Below are positions 1 to 11,800 of a stretch of 64,000 nucleotides of DNA, one piece after another. Numbering within the stretch: position 1 is the stretch's first letter; each line of letters begins with the position of its first letter. Below the pieces are notes generated by a model that was not told where the DNA came from, ran no database searches, and saw only the letters and a list, made by a program, of their open reading frames with translations. Origin of the DNA: Panulirus ornatus. Its lineage: Eukaryota > Arthropoda > Malacostraca > Decapoda > Palinuridae. The position numbers were made by a program, and so were the translations under genes. Location: NCBI RefSeq assembly GCF_036320965.1, contig NC_092265.1, positions 4,488,501-4,552,500 on the forward strand. The letters run 5' to 3'.

Positions 1-175
1 CAATGCACCTAAACCAGTCCCCTATCTACAGCCAAAGCTAGCAGACCTTTTGTGGTTTTTCCCTCTTCACTTCATATGCCCTGGTTCAGCACAATAATAG
101 CATGTCACCCCCTGTATGCCACATCACTCCAATTCACTCTATCCAATGTACACCCTTTAACCTGCATCAGCAAGG
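1..175 (-). mobile_element. LINE-B 3'-UTR fragment
   Basis: Reads, on the minus strand, as the 3' untranslated part of the dominant non-LTR element. The recognisable landmark is the block around 'ccctggttcagc' followed by a 'tgccacatcactccaattcactctatcc' type segment that recurs at 300-400, 12.3 kb, 26.8 kb and 56 kb. It is diverged and truncated and carries no intact ORF. It probably lies in a TEX2 intron. Confidence 0.6.
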
Positions 176-1413
176 TAGCACCAGGAAACAGATGAAAAAA
201 GGCCACATCTGCTCACACTCACTATCTATTTGTCAAGTGTAATGCACTGAAACCACAGCTCCCTATCCATTTCCAGGCCCCACAAGCCTTTCTATGGTTT
301 AACCTCGACATTTCACATGCCATGGTTGTCCACTGACAGGAAGTCGACCCCAGTTTACCAAACTGTTCCAATTCATTCTATTCCGTGAACGTCTTTCACT
401 CTCCTGTATGTTCAGGCCCTGATCACTCAAAATCTTTTACACAATATCCTTCCACCTCCAATTTGGTCTCCCACTTCTCTTTATTCCATCCACACCTGAC
501 ACATATATCCTCTTTGTCAACCTTTCCTCACTCATTCCCTCCATATGTCCAAATCATTTCATCCCACCCTCTTCTGCTCCATCAACCACTTTTTTTTTTT
601 TTTTTACAACACACCTCTCTTACACTTTCATTACTTAATCAAACCACCTCACACCACATGCTGTCCTCAAACATTTCATTTCCAACACATCCATCCTCCT
701 CTGCACAACCCTATCTACAGCCAATGCCTTGCAACCATATAATATTGTTGGAAATACTATTCCTTCAAACATACCCATTATTGATCTCCAAAGTAACATT
801 CTCTCTTTTCATAATCTTTCATCGCTCCCAGATCCTTCGCCCCTTCCCCCACCCTATGACTCACTTTAGCTCCCATTGTTCCATTCGATGCCAAGTCCAC
901 TCCCAGATATCTAAATTACTTCACTTCCTCCAATTTTTCTCCATTCAAACTTACATCCCTACTAGCTTGTTCCTTAACTCTTCTGAACATAATAATCTTG
1001 CTCATATTCACATTTACACTCAACTTTCCCTTTTCACATATTTTTTCCTCCAACTTTTGCAGTTTCTCATTCGAGTCTGCCACCAGCACTGTATCACTGG
1101 TGAACAACAACTGACTCACTTTCCAGGCCCTCATCCCCAACAGACTGCATACTCACCCCACTCTCCAAAAATTCTTGCATTTACCTCCCTAACCATCCCA
1201 TCCATAAACAAATTAAAAGAGCCATGGTGACATCACACACCCCTACCACAGACCTTCTCTCCTCTTTTGTTACTCGTACACATGGCATACACTATTGATA
1301 AAAACTTCTCACCACTTCTAGCAGCTTTCCTCCCACCCCATACATCCTTAAGACCCTCTACAAAGCATCTCTATCAACCCTATCATATGCCTTATCCAGA
1401 TCCATAAATGCCA
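176..1413 (-). mobile_element. LINE-B 5'-truncated copy, degenerate RT C-terminal part
   Basis: Antisense copy of the dominant non-LTR retrotransposon. It starts at its 3' tail (about 176-200) and runs back through the 3' UTR, the C-terminal region and part of the reverse transcriptase. The minus-strand frame at 916-1140 reads 'AWKVSQLLFTSDTVLVAD', equivalent to the 'AWEVSQLLFADDTALVAD' of the 41.5 kb copy, so the catalytic FADD has decayed to FTSD. A T-run at about 591-605 is expanded. The 281-aa plus-strand ORF here is only the antisense of this copy. Confidence 0.8.
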
Positions 1414-1655
1414 TATATATATATATATATATACTATTTGCCATTTCCCGCGTTAGTGAGTAGCGTTAAGAACAGAGGACTGAGCTTTGAGGGATTATCC
1501 TCACCTGGCCCCCTTCTTTGTTCCTTCTTTTCGAAAATTAAAAAAGTGAGAGGGGAGGATTTCCAGCCCCCTGCTCCCTCCCCTTTTAGTTGCCTTCTAT
1601 GACACGCAGGGAATACGTGGAAAGTATTCTTTCTCTCCTATCCCAGGGATAATAT
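1414..1655 (-). mobile_element. SINE-1 copy with (TA)n tail
   Basis: A (TA)n stretch at 1414-1433 is followed by the complement of the SINE-1 tail (ttgccatttcccgcgtta) and then its body, including the segments 'aagaacagaggactgag' and 'ttgttccttctttt'. It ends near 'tatcccagggataata'. Similar copies lie at 35.6, 35.9, 40.7, 43.9, 44.2 and 55.6 kb. It is non-coding. Confidence 0.75.
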
Positions 1656-1960
1656 ATATTTTATATTTATTCATTTTATTTTGCTTTGTCGCTGTCTCCC
1701 GCGTTAGCGAGGTAACGCCTAGGAAACATACGAAAGAATGGCCCAACCCACCCACATACACATGGATATACATACATGTCCACACACAGCACATATAAAT
1801 ATCTATACATCTCAACGTGTACATATATATACACACCCAGACATATACATATATACACATGTACATAATTCATACTGTCTGCCCTTATTCATTCCCATCG
1901 CCATTCATTCGTGTAATGATCTCATCATCAGGGAAGATACGAGAATGAGATAGAAAACAC
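1656..1960 (-). mobile_element. LINE-A 3'-UTR and tail
   Basis: Complement of the LINE-A tail, beginning 'ttttgctttgtcgctgtctc' and 'ccgcgttagcgagg', followed by the CA/TA-rich 3' UTR that is also seen downstream of the long copy at 43.5 kb. It is a 5'-truncated insertion with no coding content. Confidence 0.7.
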
Positions 1961-2220
1961 AGAACAGGTGAAAGGCAGGCATAGGATCGAGTTATTTGGA
2001 ATGATGTGGTAAACTGGGGTCAATGTGCTGTCATGGACTATACCAGGGCATGTAAAGCATCTGAGGTAAACTGTGGAAAGGTCTGTGCGGCCTGAGGAGC
2101 TATGGTTTCAGTGTATAACACATGACAGCTTGTGAATGAATGCTAGCAGACATGGCCTTTCTCTGTCTGTTCCTGGCAATCTTGCTAACATGGGAAACAG
2201 TGATCAAGTATGAAAAAAAG
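1961..2220 (+). mobile_element. LINE-B 3' end, plus orientation
   Basis: Plus-strand LINE-B 3' UTR. Landmarks in order are 'ggtgaaaggcaggcatagga', 'accagggcatgtaaagcatc', 'gtggaaaggtctgtg', then the terminal block 'catgggaaacagtgatcaag' and a short A tail at about 2211. It abuts oppositely oriented copies, so this interval is a cluster of independent insertions. Confidence 0.7.
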
Positions 2221-2229
2221 AAGATATTT

Positions 2230-2640
2230 GTGATCAATCCTAATACAAGATTCTTGCACACTCTATGCTTAAAGTTTTCCTTATAACCAAAGCCATCATT
2301 GCTCATCTCATTTTTTCTCCCTTTCATTATGACATTCAACTTCAGCTTTCCTATTAGCATCCTCACTAAACTTTCCTCCTACACATCTAAACTCATCCAT
2401 AACTTCCAGTTCTCCACCTTGTAGAAAGTATTACACTGTGATCTATTCCTTTCAGAAATTACCATCTTGCTTTTATTTGCATTCATTTTATGCATCCTCC
2501 TCTTATACACATCACAAAAATGGCTCACCATTCTAATCAACTTTCCCTCTGCACTACTTCCACTGGGGAAGCCGCAGACAGCATTTCAAAGTCTTTCGTG
2601 CACACTCTAAAGTATCTACAAAATACCATCTCAAAACTGA
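2230..2640 (-). mobile_element. Degenerate non-LTR fragment (probable)
   Basis: Pyrimidine-rich plus strand with short antisense segments resembling the RT region of a second LINE family, the one better preserved at 13.4-14.1 kb. No motif is intact, and the assignment rests on overall texture and a few short matches. Confidence 0.35.
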
Positions 2641-2705
2641 TTCCTAAAAAAGGGTTAATTATACATTATGATGAGGATAAATTTTTCATGACAATGTTCA
2701 CTTAC

Positions 2706-2885
2706 TTTGTTGGCCCAATAGGGGTTACGTAAAAAATCATAAAAGAGTCGTCCAGCCAAAGCATTAATCCAGGCTACATTTGCTGGACCTGGCGTTCCAT
2801 CAGATGACATGCCACCAGGCTGATAAAGTAACCGGGCCATGTAGCGTTCAAAATTCATTTCAGGTGGAGTTGAAGCTGCACCTTC
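2706..2885 (-). CDS. TEX2: TEX2 exon 8 (start of SMP domain)
   Basis: Sixty codons in phase 0, bounded by acceptor TTCACAG at 2886 and donor GTAAGT just below 2706. It encodes 'NALAGRLFYDFLRNPYW', the conserved opening of the TEX2/Nvj2 SMP domain. The next exon is outside the window. Confidence 0.9.
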
Positions 2886-5800
2886 CTGTGAACCACGAAA
2901 AATTTATGAGCTTTTTATGTTTTTGCAGATTCAAAACCGACTAATTTACCAACATGTATTAAATCAAAAGTTCTATTAGCTAAAAGAAACACTTAAAGAA
3001 CAATTCATGTACTTTGCCAATGAAAAAGAATTAGTCACTATTATTTCACAGTAACAAATTCTTTTGCAGACCTTATTTCTACAAGTCATAATAGTCATCT
3101 TAGGATAATTTTGCTGTCAAAATTCAAATTTTATTCAATAAAAAACACTCAATCATTCCTTTTTCTCTATCTATATTCTACAATCCTGTATCAAACCACA
3201 CCGTGCAATTAACATTAAAATGTCTCCTCAACCCCATTAGAGTCCAAGAGATTCAACACATAGTTTTTAACATCATATTTAGGATATAGTTGGAATAATT
3301 TTACTGCAATTCTTACAGCATACTAATCAGATGTTGCAAAGGTGGCTGATTGTTTGGAATTGACCTATCAACTGACAAGGTCAATAATACTGTTAACGTT
3401 AAGCTGCATCAACCAACCAATCCACCTTTATCATGTGTTAAAGATAATTCTATGACGACACATATTCTCATTATGTGTAAGACTTGCTTTTCCAGTAATC
3501 CAGATTACCCACAAAATACAAACTGCTGACAAGTTATCTGAGGTAACTAGGGTCTCAGCAAGGCTTCAAATACTAACTGTAATATGTTTCAGATACAGAC
3601 CTTTACCCATATCTTGAATTTATAAGGAATCTGCTTTATATAATTTTTACTTGCCTGCTGCTGTTGTTCTTTTCCTTGGCTGAAAGGAGATTCTGGTATC
3701 CCTTCAAGAAGCACAGTATCCCCTACATCTTGACTTGTAGGTTTGTGACTAGGTGATGACTGTGCCTTCAAACTAAGTTCTGATGCTGCTACTAAGCGTC
3801 GAAACCTGATGATGTATAAATTTTGACAAATAAAAATCCTCAAATGTACAAATTTTTGCTCAAAAAAACGATTTACATAATGGCATATGATGACCATTTC
3901 TGACCAAAAAAAAATGTTTGTGCTTGACTAGAATACTGAATTCCAAATATATTATAAGCCCAACTCAACTTTTTCGCTGTCTACAAGGAGGAATGAAATG
4001 ACTTCTATATCATGAGAGGTATAATCCACAAAGCAAGTCAAAATTCATACAAAGCCTGCACAGAGAAGGAAAAAACATGAATTACAGAAAAAAATAATGA
4101 CCCCTACAAAAACAAGGCATAACCAACACATCTGATAAATCACATTGCTCTTAACAGAACTATTACTATCACTGTTTTTTTCTAAAAACTGCTTACCTTT
4201 TCCCTCCTTAGTAAGGTAGAAATAGAAACAGAACTAAACCTCAGGAAAAATTCTTGTCTAGCCCCTGTCTTTGTTCAAATTTTTTGAAAGTGATGCTACA
4301 TGAGGTTGGATTTTAAGCACCCAGGTCCTTTCTCTCAGAGTAGTCTTCCACAACAAACATAAGGTATGTATGTTACATTTTTGGTCTCCCATATCCCTGA
4401 TGATATTAACTAAATAAGGACCACAACAAACTTTAAATACAGTTAGATCTCAGATTCAAATATGCTTAGCTCTAAGACATCCAAAATTCAAACACCTACA
4501 TAATTAAGTTTTCCAACAAAATGATACACGAGTTTCCAAAGGCTGCCAATTATTTTCCGTTTGTTGCCAGAGCCTAAGCCAAAGCATCCCACATTAATGC
4601 TTCAAGGTCGGAGTGCTATGTGCTTTTCTCAGATATCTCTGTTTTTTCTTTGAGAATGCAGACTTTAGAGAGCTTTTCATAATCCTGGGATTTTCAGAAT
4701 GAAATACTCAAGAGATTAAATTGAGTCTCACACCTTTCCCTGTCAGTAAAATCATCAAACAATCTTAGGTGACCTTGATCCTTGGAGTATGCTTTTCCAC
4801 CCTTTTCATAAATGACTTGGCCAGCATTTTTTCTAAAATAATCCAGTCTCATCCTCATTTAACACTTGCTGAGGTGTGCAACTTATTTTGACATTAATTT
4901 TCTTGAAATTAGCATCAAGCAGAATGTAAGAAACAGAGATAACTATGAAAAAAGCAGGCACTAAATCACAGCCATTTTGAGTGCATGTGGTTGGGATACA
5001 AATTGAAACATACTTTGACAGTGGATGGGATACAATTTGAAAGGTATTTCACAAAGACAGCATTGAGACATGCCTAATATCTGAATAATAATAATGATAT
5101 CTTGTAATACTTTACTACTGGAAATGAATACATGTAAGCTGAAAATATGAATTCATGTGAAATACATCACAATGCCAAGGACTTAGTGTCACTCAGAAAG
5201 TTTGTACCTTAATTCTTTAAAGTTTCCAGAGTGAAACATTGCTCTACGTGAAAGAATAAACTGGAGCTACGTGGTATACAAGAAATGTGATATGCAGATA
5301 TGCCCTAATTCAGCACACTGACAGCATTGACATGCTGTAAATGGGCTGAACCAGGGCATACAAAACAGTCAGGAAACCATGGAAAGGTATGTCAGACTTG
5401 GTTGTGCACAGGAGGGTCTGGATTTGATTCAGTTTACATGATGGCTTAAAAGTGGATGTGGGCAATTGTGGCCATTCTTCATCTGTTCCTTGCTACTGCA
5501 GGAAAGGGCTATAAAAAAAACACTAACTGAACAAGTCATACCATGATCCCTAAGACAAAATATACCACTTAAGTTAACTTATTGTTCTTTCTAGATACAA
5601 GACAAACATAATGTTTAGGTATGTCACTATCTACAGGAATGAAAGACTGATGTTGAAACTCATGTAAATACAATTAATTCATGACATTAAGTATTCAGTA
5701 TAAAAAAGAAAAGTAGGGCAGAATACATACCACAACAAGCTATTTCAATCTTTCAAAAATAGGGCAAAACTACATATTCTTGATAATCAGCCTTCAAGAA

Positions 5801-8800
5801 TAAATTCTTATTACTGAATAGAATGTTTTGAAGAATAAAGGAAGGATATAAAAGTTGCAGGGGATGGATACTTTATGAAAAGCACTAAAGACAGGCATGT
5901 ATAAAACAAAGTTGAGAAATGAACAAGAATTTGAAAGGAATCGACTAAGGGGTTTGAAGTCAGATTTGTTCAATGGTGCATATGATGGTACAAAGGAATT
6001 TCACCAATTCTGGTGAAAGATGATTGGTCTGAAAAGTTATGTGATTGTAATATGAAGCTTTAGGATATTACTTACACAATTATTAGGGGATTGATTTGAA
6101 ATGACTAAGAGCTTCAAATACATTGTATAGTAACAGAGAAAAGGAAGTTAAGGATATTCCCAAGAGATAATTGAAAGAACAGATGGGAAAATGGATCTTA
6201 GAAGCTAACTGATGCATAAGGTCATCTTCTAACAGTGTATTTTATGCTATTTTCATGTCATATCCATTACATTTCTTTTTTTTTCATCAGACTTACCAGT
6301 CATCTTTCTCACGATCAGTGCGAGCAAAGAGGTACAAGGACTTCTCTTGACACATATCCTCTGTCACCTCTTCAAATGAAGCCATATCAAGGGATGATGT
6401 CATCAGGTCATCTTCCCCAGATGATTTATTGTTTTCCAAGCTCCAATTTCCCTCTCCGCTCTCAGAGCTACCCTGTCGCCCAAGAACTGTTGAACAAATA
6501 TTCCTAAAGCTTTAATACAGTTACAATATTTGTATACTACACAGAAAATCATGCTAAGCACAAAAGTATCAAACAGATCTTAAAAAGTGTCATTTAATGT
6601 TGACCCATTCTGTGTGGCACCAGGAATATTCATCCCCAGCTACTATGACACAATGAAGAAATCAAATATAAAAATCTTTATTACTGCCTATACACTTTAT
6701 TAACAGTCACAAATTTGAACTGGGAAGTTCAAATAGTGGCTGTCATGCACTTCCCACAATAAGGACAAAAAGTGTCAATTCTAACAGCTAAATAAATCAG
6801 TGGTCATAGTTTCCAGATCAGACAAAAAAGAGAATGGTCAGTGTGCATCAGTATTTATGGTATCTTAAATATGGTTAAAATGGCTCAGAAATCCCTAACC
6901 TTAATAGCAGCTGACAACATATGGGCAAAATAACATCTGTAAAATGGGCTACCATTTACTTGTCATTTTGACTTGAGTAAAGCAAATGTCATTTTGACTT
7001 GAATAAAGCAAATATTTTCAATCATACCCACCAAGAGACAGTCAGGTGTCAACTCTGTTGAGGAATTTCATAAAGATGGGAAGAGTCAATACACTTAACA
7101 GAAAACATTTCTAATCATATACTGTGATTTGTGATTCTGTTTGGAAACAGTAAGACAAAAGTAAGAGTATTGGTTGCATGTGATGAATTAATAATAGGCA
7201 ACCCCTTATATGGCCATTTAGTGAAGATACGTTCACTGGTGAAATCAAAGCATTTTCTTTTTTAAGTGAAGTAACACTTAAAACCTAAGGTTTCTGATCG
7301 TTTGGTCAACTTGTGGTATTCTCAAATTTAATTATCAAGTTGAAGGCAGGTCTAGGAGATGACTATCTGTAACTTCATTACATTGTTATGGTTAGGTTTC
7401 CTATATCAATGTTTGGTGAAGAGTACTGCTTAACGTGCCTCCTTCAATATTGCTTAAAAAAAATCATTAATTAAATTCAGAACTTTGTCAGTATATCTAT
7501 TATCACAGGTTTAAAAAAACATAATAGCATACAACTAAGTACAGCTGCTCACTTGAGCTTGCAAAATGTGTGGGACTGCCATGTGCTGAACCAGTGGGTG
7601 TTGATGCAATAGAAACCGGTGAGGGTGAACTTTCTTTAGATCCAGCTTGAAGACGGATGCATATTGGGTACTTACGGCTCCACAACCTTAAAAAAGAATG
7701 ACTTTCTTTAAATCATGATACATGATGCTAGCATTATCTAGCTTTAGTAAGACTACTAAATGGACATATAACTCTATACAAATATGATAAAAAATTTAAC
7801 ATAAACCCATAAATATGCAAATCTTTTGAAGTGCGCAAATCTTTTGAAGTGCTCTTAACATATCTAAAATTCTTAGATGCTAAACAATTTAGAGACTTAC
7901 AGCCATATGTTTTTGACAAAAAGAAAATTAGTTTTGATTACAAAAGTATTTAATGATAATTTACTTCACTAAGGAACACAACTGAAACTCAAGTGCAATT
8001 AAATTCTACATCAGAAATATGAATTTCATATCAAAAAGATATCTGCTTACCATCTCCTTGGCAAATTCCTTGGTAACAACATAACTTGACAGCCAGCAAT
8101 ATCATACTCTCTATGGTGTGTAAATACTGTGTTACGAATTTCTTCTTTCAATCTTGCATGCTTAGGAACTTTTCCTGGAAAACACCTCAAATTAAGTTTA
8201 ACCTATGGCAAGAATTAACAAAAATATTCTGTATAGTGGGAGATTGGTACATGCGAGGAAAATTAAATAAGGAACAACTGTTTAAAGAAGAGAGATCATA
8301 ATATCAGTTTCTGAAACACATGCATATCTCAAATTTTCAAGAATAAAAAAAGAAAAAAAAAAAAAGGCTAGCAAAGTAAATCATGTATTTGATATGCAAA
8401 AAGCATACCACTTAACTTTCTGGTTATCAACATATTTTCCTATCTGTAATGCTGGTACTCTTAGAACTGTGTTGTCTATAAGCTACTGGTATTTGGAATG
8501 GCATATTTTTCCTGTGTTGTCTATAAGCTACTGGTATTTGGAATGGCATATTTTTCCTAAGATAAACCAAAGTTATCATAATAAATTTAACTTAGACAAA
8601 TCACACTCAATAAGCACTTCATTGTTATCTGAAGTTTGAAGATGACCTCCCCTCTATATAATCCTAACTGGGTAATTGTCTGAAATAATTACAGCACAAC
8701 CAGAAGCAGTCAACATCAATTTTCACAAAAACATCTGAGATGTAAACTTTGATGAGTCTGTATCGCTTGTTCCTCACACAACAAACATAGGGTTAGGTCT

Positions 8801-11800
8801 TAATACCATTTTTTTTTCCTTTAGAATACTTCATACTTGCAGGACAAACCACAATGGAGATATCACTGTCAATGAACCCTAAGAGATGACACACGTCATC
8901 TACACAGGGTGAGTTACATTTCATAACCATAGTCTAGCAAATGCAATTCAAGGAATTTCACTTTATTTCATTTATATATTATTTTTCTTTTTGGAGGGAC
9001 AAGACAAGGCTCATCTGTGACATTTGCTCCTTAACCACACTGACATATACCACAAGGTCTCCCATGAAAATAACATGAATCAATAATCACTACCATGAAA
9101 TGGTTAGTATTTTCCTATGATTACCTATGTGCAGAGTATAGGATGAGAGTTTGGCATCTGTAGGTCAATGTCTCGCAAATCTTTCAAGTTTTCTTCAATT
9201 CATACTCCAGTGAAATTGAATGAATTAGCTCCACATATGAACATTTTTAGGCAATTAATGCTGTAAAGCTGGGGTTCCAACTCAACCTCATGGGTTTGCA
9301 AATGGGCAAGAATGTCCAATTCCCAGAAACGTTCATTACCTGCTATCCTTTAACCATTAAGATACCTTTCCCCATTCTATTTTACACATTTTGCTAAATC
9401 TTTCTGAGCATGCCTTACAGTAAAATCCAACTTAAAATGTTCAACAAACCTCTGGGATGGTCCATCTGAAGTTTAGATCCCTGAAGCCTTACATAAACAG
9501 AGTGGGTAAGAGACACATGGTAGGTGTCAGGGGTGTAGTCCATTAACTCATTCATCCAACCCTGTGATAAGAACATTTCAGATTCTATGGAGTGAATGCA
9601 GGTATGTAAAGGCATAACTTCATTAGCTTATTTACAAATACCTAAACTTACAAATATAGTGGTCTACAAAAGTGATCAAATACTTCACAAAGTATATGTA
9701 CCACTTTCAAAACACTGCTTTCTTTTACTATTCCTTCACTTTATACTTGGTTCTCACCTAAAGCTCTTATCAACTAATCCTTTTTTTAATAGTGAACAAA
9801 TTCAAAACTTAAAGTTCTTTTGAGAAAGAATATGACTGGCAGTAAGCATGATATGTGGTTTATAGAAGGGTTTGCCAAGGGTTGTCATTTTAGGTGGTAG
9901 TTATACAAAAAGCTGCCTATTATTTTAGAAGGTGTAGGAATTGAAATGTGAATGAAAAATGACAAGGTTAAATCAATGATGATGAGTAAAACTAAAATTT
10001 AACTTCCAAGAGAGGATAGATGTGCTGAAAGAATACAATGAAACAGTACAAGACAAGGTTGTGGCAATGTGAAGGCAGTTACAGAGTGCATTATTAGCAT
10101 CTGCTATTGTCATGAAGTACTGCATTGTAAGGAGGTGTTTATGGAGAGAGATTTAGTAAAGGGGAATGAGGATTTGTGGAGAAAAAGAGATTTTGAAAGA
10201 AGCTAAATCTTCAAGAAATGGAGGTGAATGAAGAGGAAAGAGTGCACAATATGAAGTTTTAATCAGAAATATTGAACAGATGAAGCATACAAATAAGAGA
10301 AGCTCACAAGAGCCTATAACATTCACCTGGCTTTCTTAGAAAGTGGTTGGCCATCACTGAACAATTCTGAAAAGGGGCCAACTAAAGACCATCCCAGCTG
10401 TTTGATTTAAATTAGCCCAAAAGTTTTGGAGAAGAGTGAAATGTGGAAAGTTACTGGGTGGACAACAACAAATGACAGACACCAAATAATGGATATGTGT
10501 CCAAGAGGACACAAGAGGATATATGAGTCAGAAGTAGAGAGGATAAGGGAAAGGGGGAGACCAAACTGGAGATGGAAGGATGGGGTGAAAAAGATTTTGA
10601 GTGACTGGGGCCTTAACGTGAAGGAGGGTGAAAGGCATACACGAGATAAGAGAATTGGAACACCGTGGTATGAAGGGGTCAACATGCTGTCAATGGCCTG
10701 AAGTAGTGCATGTGAAGTGACATGGGGAAACCATGGAAAGGTCTATGGTTGTGAATAGGGGGCTGCAGTTTAGGTGAACTGCATGGACAAGAGCAAATGT
10801 GGCCCTTCCTGCTTTAGCAAGGTAATGTCAAGAGCAAATTGTACGCATACATTAAATTCAGCATACCAACCTTATATAGCTGCTTGTCTTCGTATGTGGG
10901 AAGTGTTAATAAAACTGGTCCATCATCAGGAGGAGGTAGCTCTACATCTGGGGCTTCAAGAGGTGAAGGAGGCAGTAAAAAACCAACCCAGACACCATCA
11001 TTCCAACAAATAAGCCAGCCAGAAACCGTGGTATTGGTAGTACAAAGCACAAACAAAACACAGCTAGTGAAACTTTTGAGAGTGTAGATGCTGTCACTGG
11101 TAATGTATTAACTGTGTGCAGAAAACGTTCTCTAAATGTCTCATCTTTTACTATTTCTGCCATTAATGAAGGCTTTCTCTTTTTTGGAGAAGACTCTGGA
11201 GTTGGAGATTTACTTTGGTCAACATTTTCTTTGTCCTTTTCTGAGGACACTACCTCACCATCCATCACTGCAAGGTCTTCATGAAATACACTAGGATCTT
11301 CATGTGCCTCCACTGCTCTATCTACTTCAGCTTCATCACATTCTAGTAGCATTTCCTCCCCTAAACCTTCATCTCGTCCTAGCAGAGAAGTAAATGCAAA
11401 TGGTTTATTCTTCGAGTTGTCTTTACTGTTCTTTGCACTTTCCTTACTACTTCGTCGATGTCGTAGTTCTGAGAGTTTTGGTCTGATGTTTCCTAACTCA
11501 GATTTTATTTTGCTTGTATGTTCAGTTATGTCTTGCACAATACTGGTTTTAGTCTTAGGGGGGGATCCAGTCAAATCTGTTTTTAAGGCCTTTTCCTCAT
11601 CAACTGTTCTTTGTACAATATCAATGGCTTTTCTGTCTTTTGATGTAGGAGATTTGTCCCCACTAACAGAACCACCATCACTTTCTGTAGAACCCTCCCC
11701 ACTTATGAATAAACAATCTTTTTCCTTTTCTTTTTCAATTTTGCCATCTTTCTCTTTTTCTTTTCGAATTTCATTAATCTTCTCCTCAAAAGTTTTGGTG

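Noticed and set aside
385..1230. 281-aa plus-strand ORF
   Set aside because: Exact antisense of a LINE-B copy; His/Ser/Pro-rich composition is the usual shadow. Similar ORFs at 12330, 26849, 34141, 42867, 49763 and 56021 were rejected for the same reason.
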